13,490 nt of DNA from an uncultured Porphyromonadaceae bacterium (GTDB lineage: Bacteria > Bacteroidota > Bacteroidia > Bacteroidales > Muribaculaceae). The translations under genes were made by a program, and so were the position numbers. Positions 12,955-13,490 of the stretch are shown here, piece by piece (position 1 is the first letter of the stretch; each line of letters starts with the position of its first letter). The stretch covers positions 1 to 13,490 of the forward strand of contig CAMWZB010000008.1 of assembly GCA_947178655.1 (NCBI GenBank), read 5' to 3'. The notes below the pieces were generated by a model. That model ran no database searches, was not told where the DNA came from, and saw only the letters and a list, made by a program, of their open reading frames with translations.

Positions 12955-13490
12955 ATGAAAAAGTTTTTACTATTCCTTGTGGCGACAATGCTCGCCACCG
13001 TCGGCCGTGCAGCCGACGGCGATTTCTTCAACTATGAAGGCCTTAGATACAAGGTGCTGTCCGAAACAGAAGGTCAGGTGGAAGTTGACGAAGATAACTA
13101 TGTCTCCGGTGACTTAACCATACCCGGCTTCGTAACGAATAAGGGCTCCCGCTATGTCGTGACTTCAATCGGAAAGTATGCATTCTATGACTGCCTCAGC
13201 CTGACATCGGTGACCATTCCCAACACCGTGACATCAATCGGAACAGCGGCATTCGAGCGAATCCGCGCCCAGACGTCCGTGCCAATCCGCAAATCGCTGA
13301 CAACAATAGGAACACTCTCTTATACACCTCGACGCGTATAAGAGACAGTTCTATGACTGCCTCAGCATGACATCGGTGACCATTCCCCACTCCGTGTCAG
13401 AAATCGGATACTCTGCATTCGAGGACTGCCGCAGCCTGACTTCAGTGACCATCCCCAACTCGGTGACATCAATCGAAGAGTCTACATTCT
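12955..13490 (+). CDS. Secreted BspA-like leucine-rich-repeat protein, N-terminal part, frame broken by an adapter-like insert
   Basis: BspA-type proteins are surface or secreted LRR proteins (LRR_5 type) that bind host or other surface ligands. A signal peptide is clear at residues 1-19 (MKKFLLFLVATMLATVGRA). A lead-in domain is followed by repeats of the form AFYDCLSLTSVTIPNTVTSIG. As written, the frame from 12955 stops at TAA 13339-13341. Past the insert at 13316-13348 the same repeats resume in the next frame from TTC at 13349 (FYDCLSMTSVTIPHSVSEIG, then FEDCRSLTSVTIPNSVTSI) and run off the right edge. The stop therefore reflects an inserted foreign sequence, not natural decay. The repeat at 13249-13311 is unusually diverged (AFERIRAQTSVPIRKSLTTIG), having lost the Cys, Leu and Asn positions. 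The true gene is probably intact and much longer. Confidence 0.85.
13316..13348. other. Head-to-head synthetic Tn5 mosaic ends (sequencing-adapter artefact)
   Basis: TCTCTTATACAC (13316-13327) and GTATAAGAGACAG (13336-13348) flank eight bases and form a perfect 10-bp inverted repeat. They match the two orientations of the 19-base hyperactive Tn5 mosaic end used in Nextera-type libraries. The mosaic is diagnostic: natural Tn5 outer ends have GAGTCAG where this has GAGACAG, and natural inner ends lack TATACAC. Both features together occur only in the engineered sequence. The central bases differ from the exact adapter, so errors are present too. The insert shifts the LRR frame by one. Confidence 0.85.

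Noticed and set aside
13330..13341. Premature stop in the LRR gene as a natural pseudogene
   Set aside because: The stop is made by adapter-derived bases; the repeat frame resumes directly after them.
13316..13348. A real Tn5-like insertion sequence end
   Set aside because: No transposase, no target duplication, and the sequence is the engineered mosaic, not a natural inner or outer end.
13160..13490. CRISPR-like or tandem DNA repeats at the right end
   Set aside because: The periodicity of about 69 bases (23 codons) is the coding repeat of the LRR protein.

Overview
The window looks like chromosomal DNA of a Bacteroidales bacterium, most likely Muribaculaceae or a close relative. The evidence is a SusC-type outer-membrane transporter, Bacteroidetes promoter elements (TAnnTTTG at -7) upstream of several genes, a topoisomerase III with the Bacteroidetes-style GDAGQEGE TOPRIM motif, and a BspA-like leucine-rich-repeat surface protein. 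The family name is an inference; no rRNA is present to confirm it.

Layout, left to right. (1) 1-1256, minus: the N-terminal part of a SusC/RagA TonB-dependent transporter that runs off the left edge. (2) 1257-1750: a divergent intergenic region. (3) 1751-4754, plus: a tightly overlapping operon of mazG, topB and a 53-residue Cys-rich membrane protein. (4) 4758-9911, minus: a MATE exporter with its own promoter, a Bax-inhibitor-1 family membrane protein, argS and a mannose-1-phosphate guanylyltransferase. (5) 9912-10046: compact divergent promoters. (6) 10047-12346, plus: a short MazG-type pyrophosphohydrolase, deoC, a GYF_2/CD225-like membrane protein and a GTG-started DUF2752 protein. (7) 12347-12954: about 600 bases with no convincing gene but many strong hairpins and an intrinsic-terminator-like end, read here as a candidate structured RNA or leader. 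(8) 12955-13490, plus: the start of a secreted BspA-like LRR protein whose frame is broken at about 13316-13348.

How the genes relate. Most of the window is housekeeping: nucleotide-pool sanitation (two different MazG-fold enzymes), deoxynucleoside catabolism (deoC), DNA topology (topB), arginyl-tRNA charging (argS) and GDP-mannose supply. These are interleaved with envelope genes (SusC, MATE, BI-1, GYF/CD225, DUF2752, LRR).

The two points most worth a second look are at the right end. First, the break in the LRR gene is made of two head-to-head copies of the synthetic Tn5 mosaic end used in Nextera-type libraries. It is therefore very probably an assembly or library artefact, not a real pseudogene. 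Second, the hairpin-rich stretch 12421-12772 is a candidate undescribed RNA element. No CRISPR array, tRNA, rRNA, insertion sequence or phage gene was seen.
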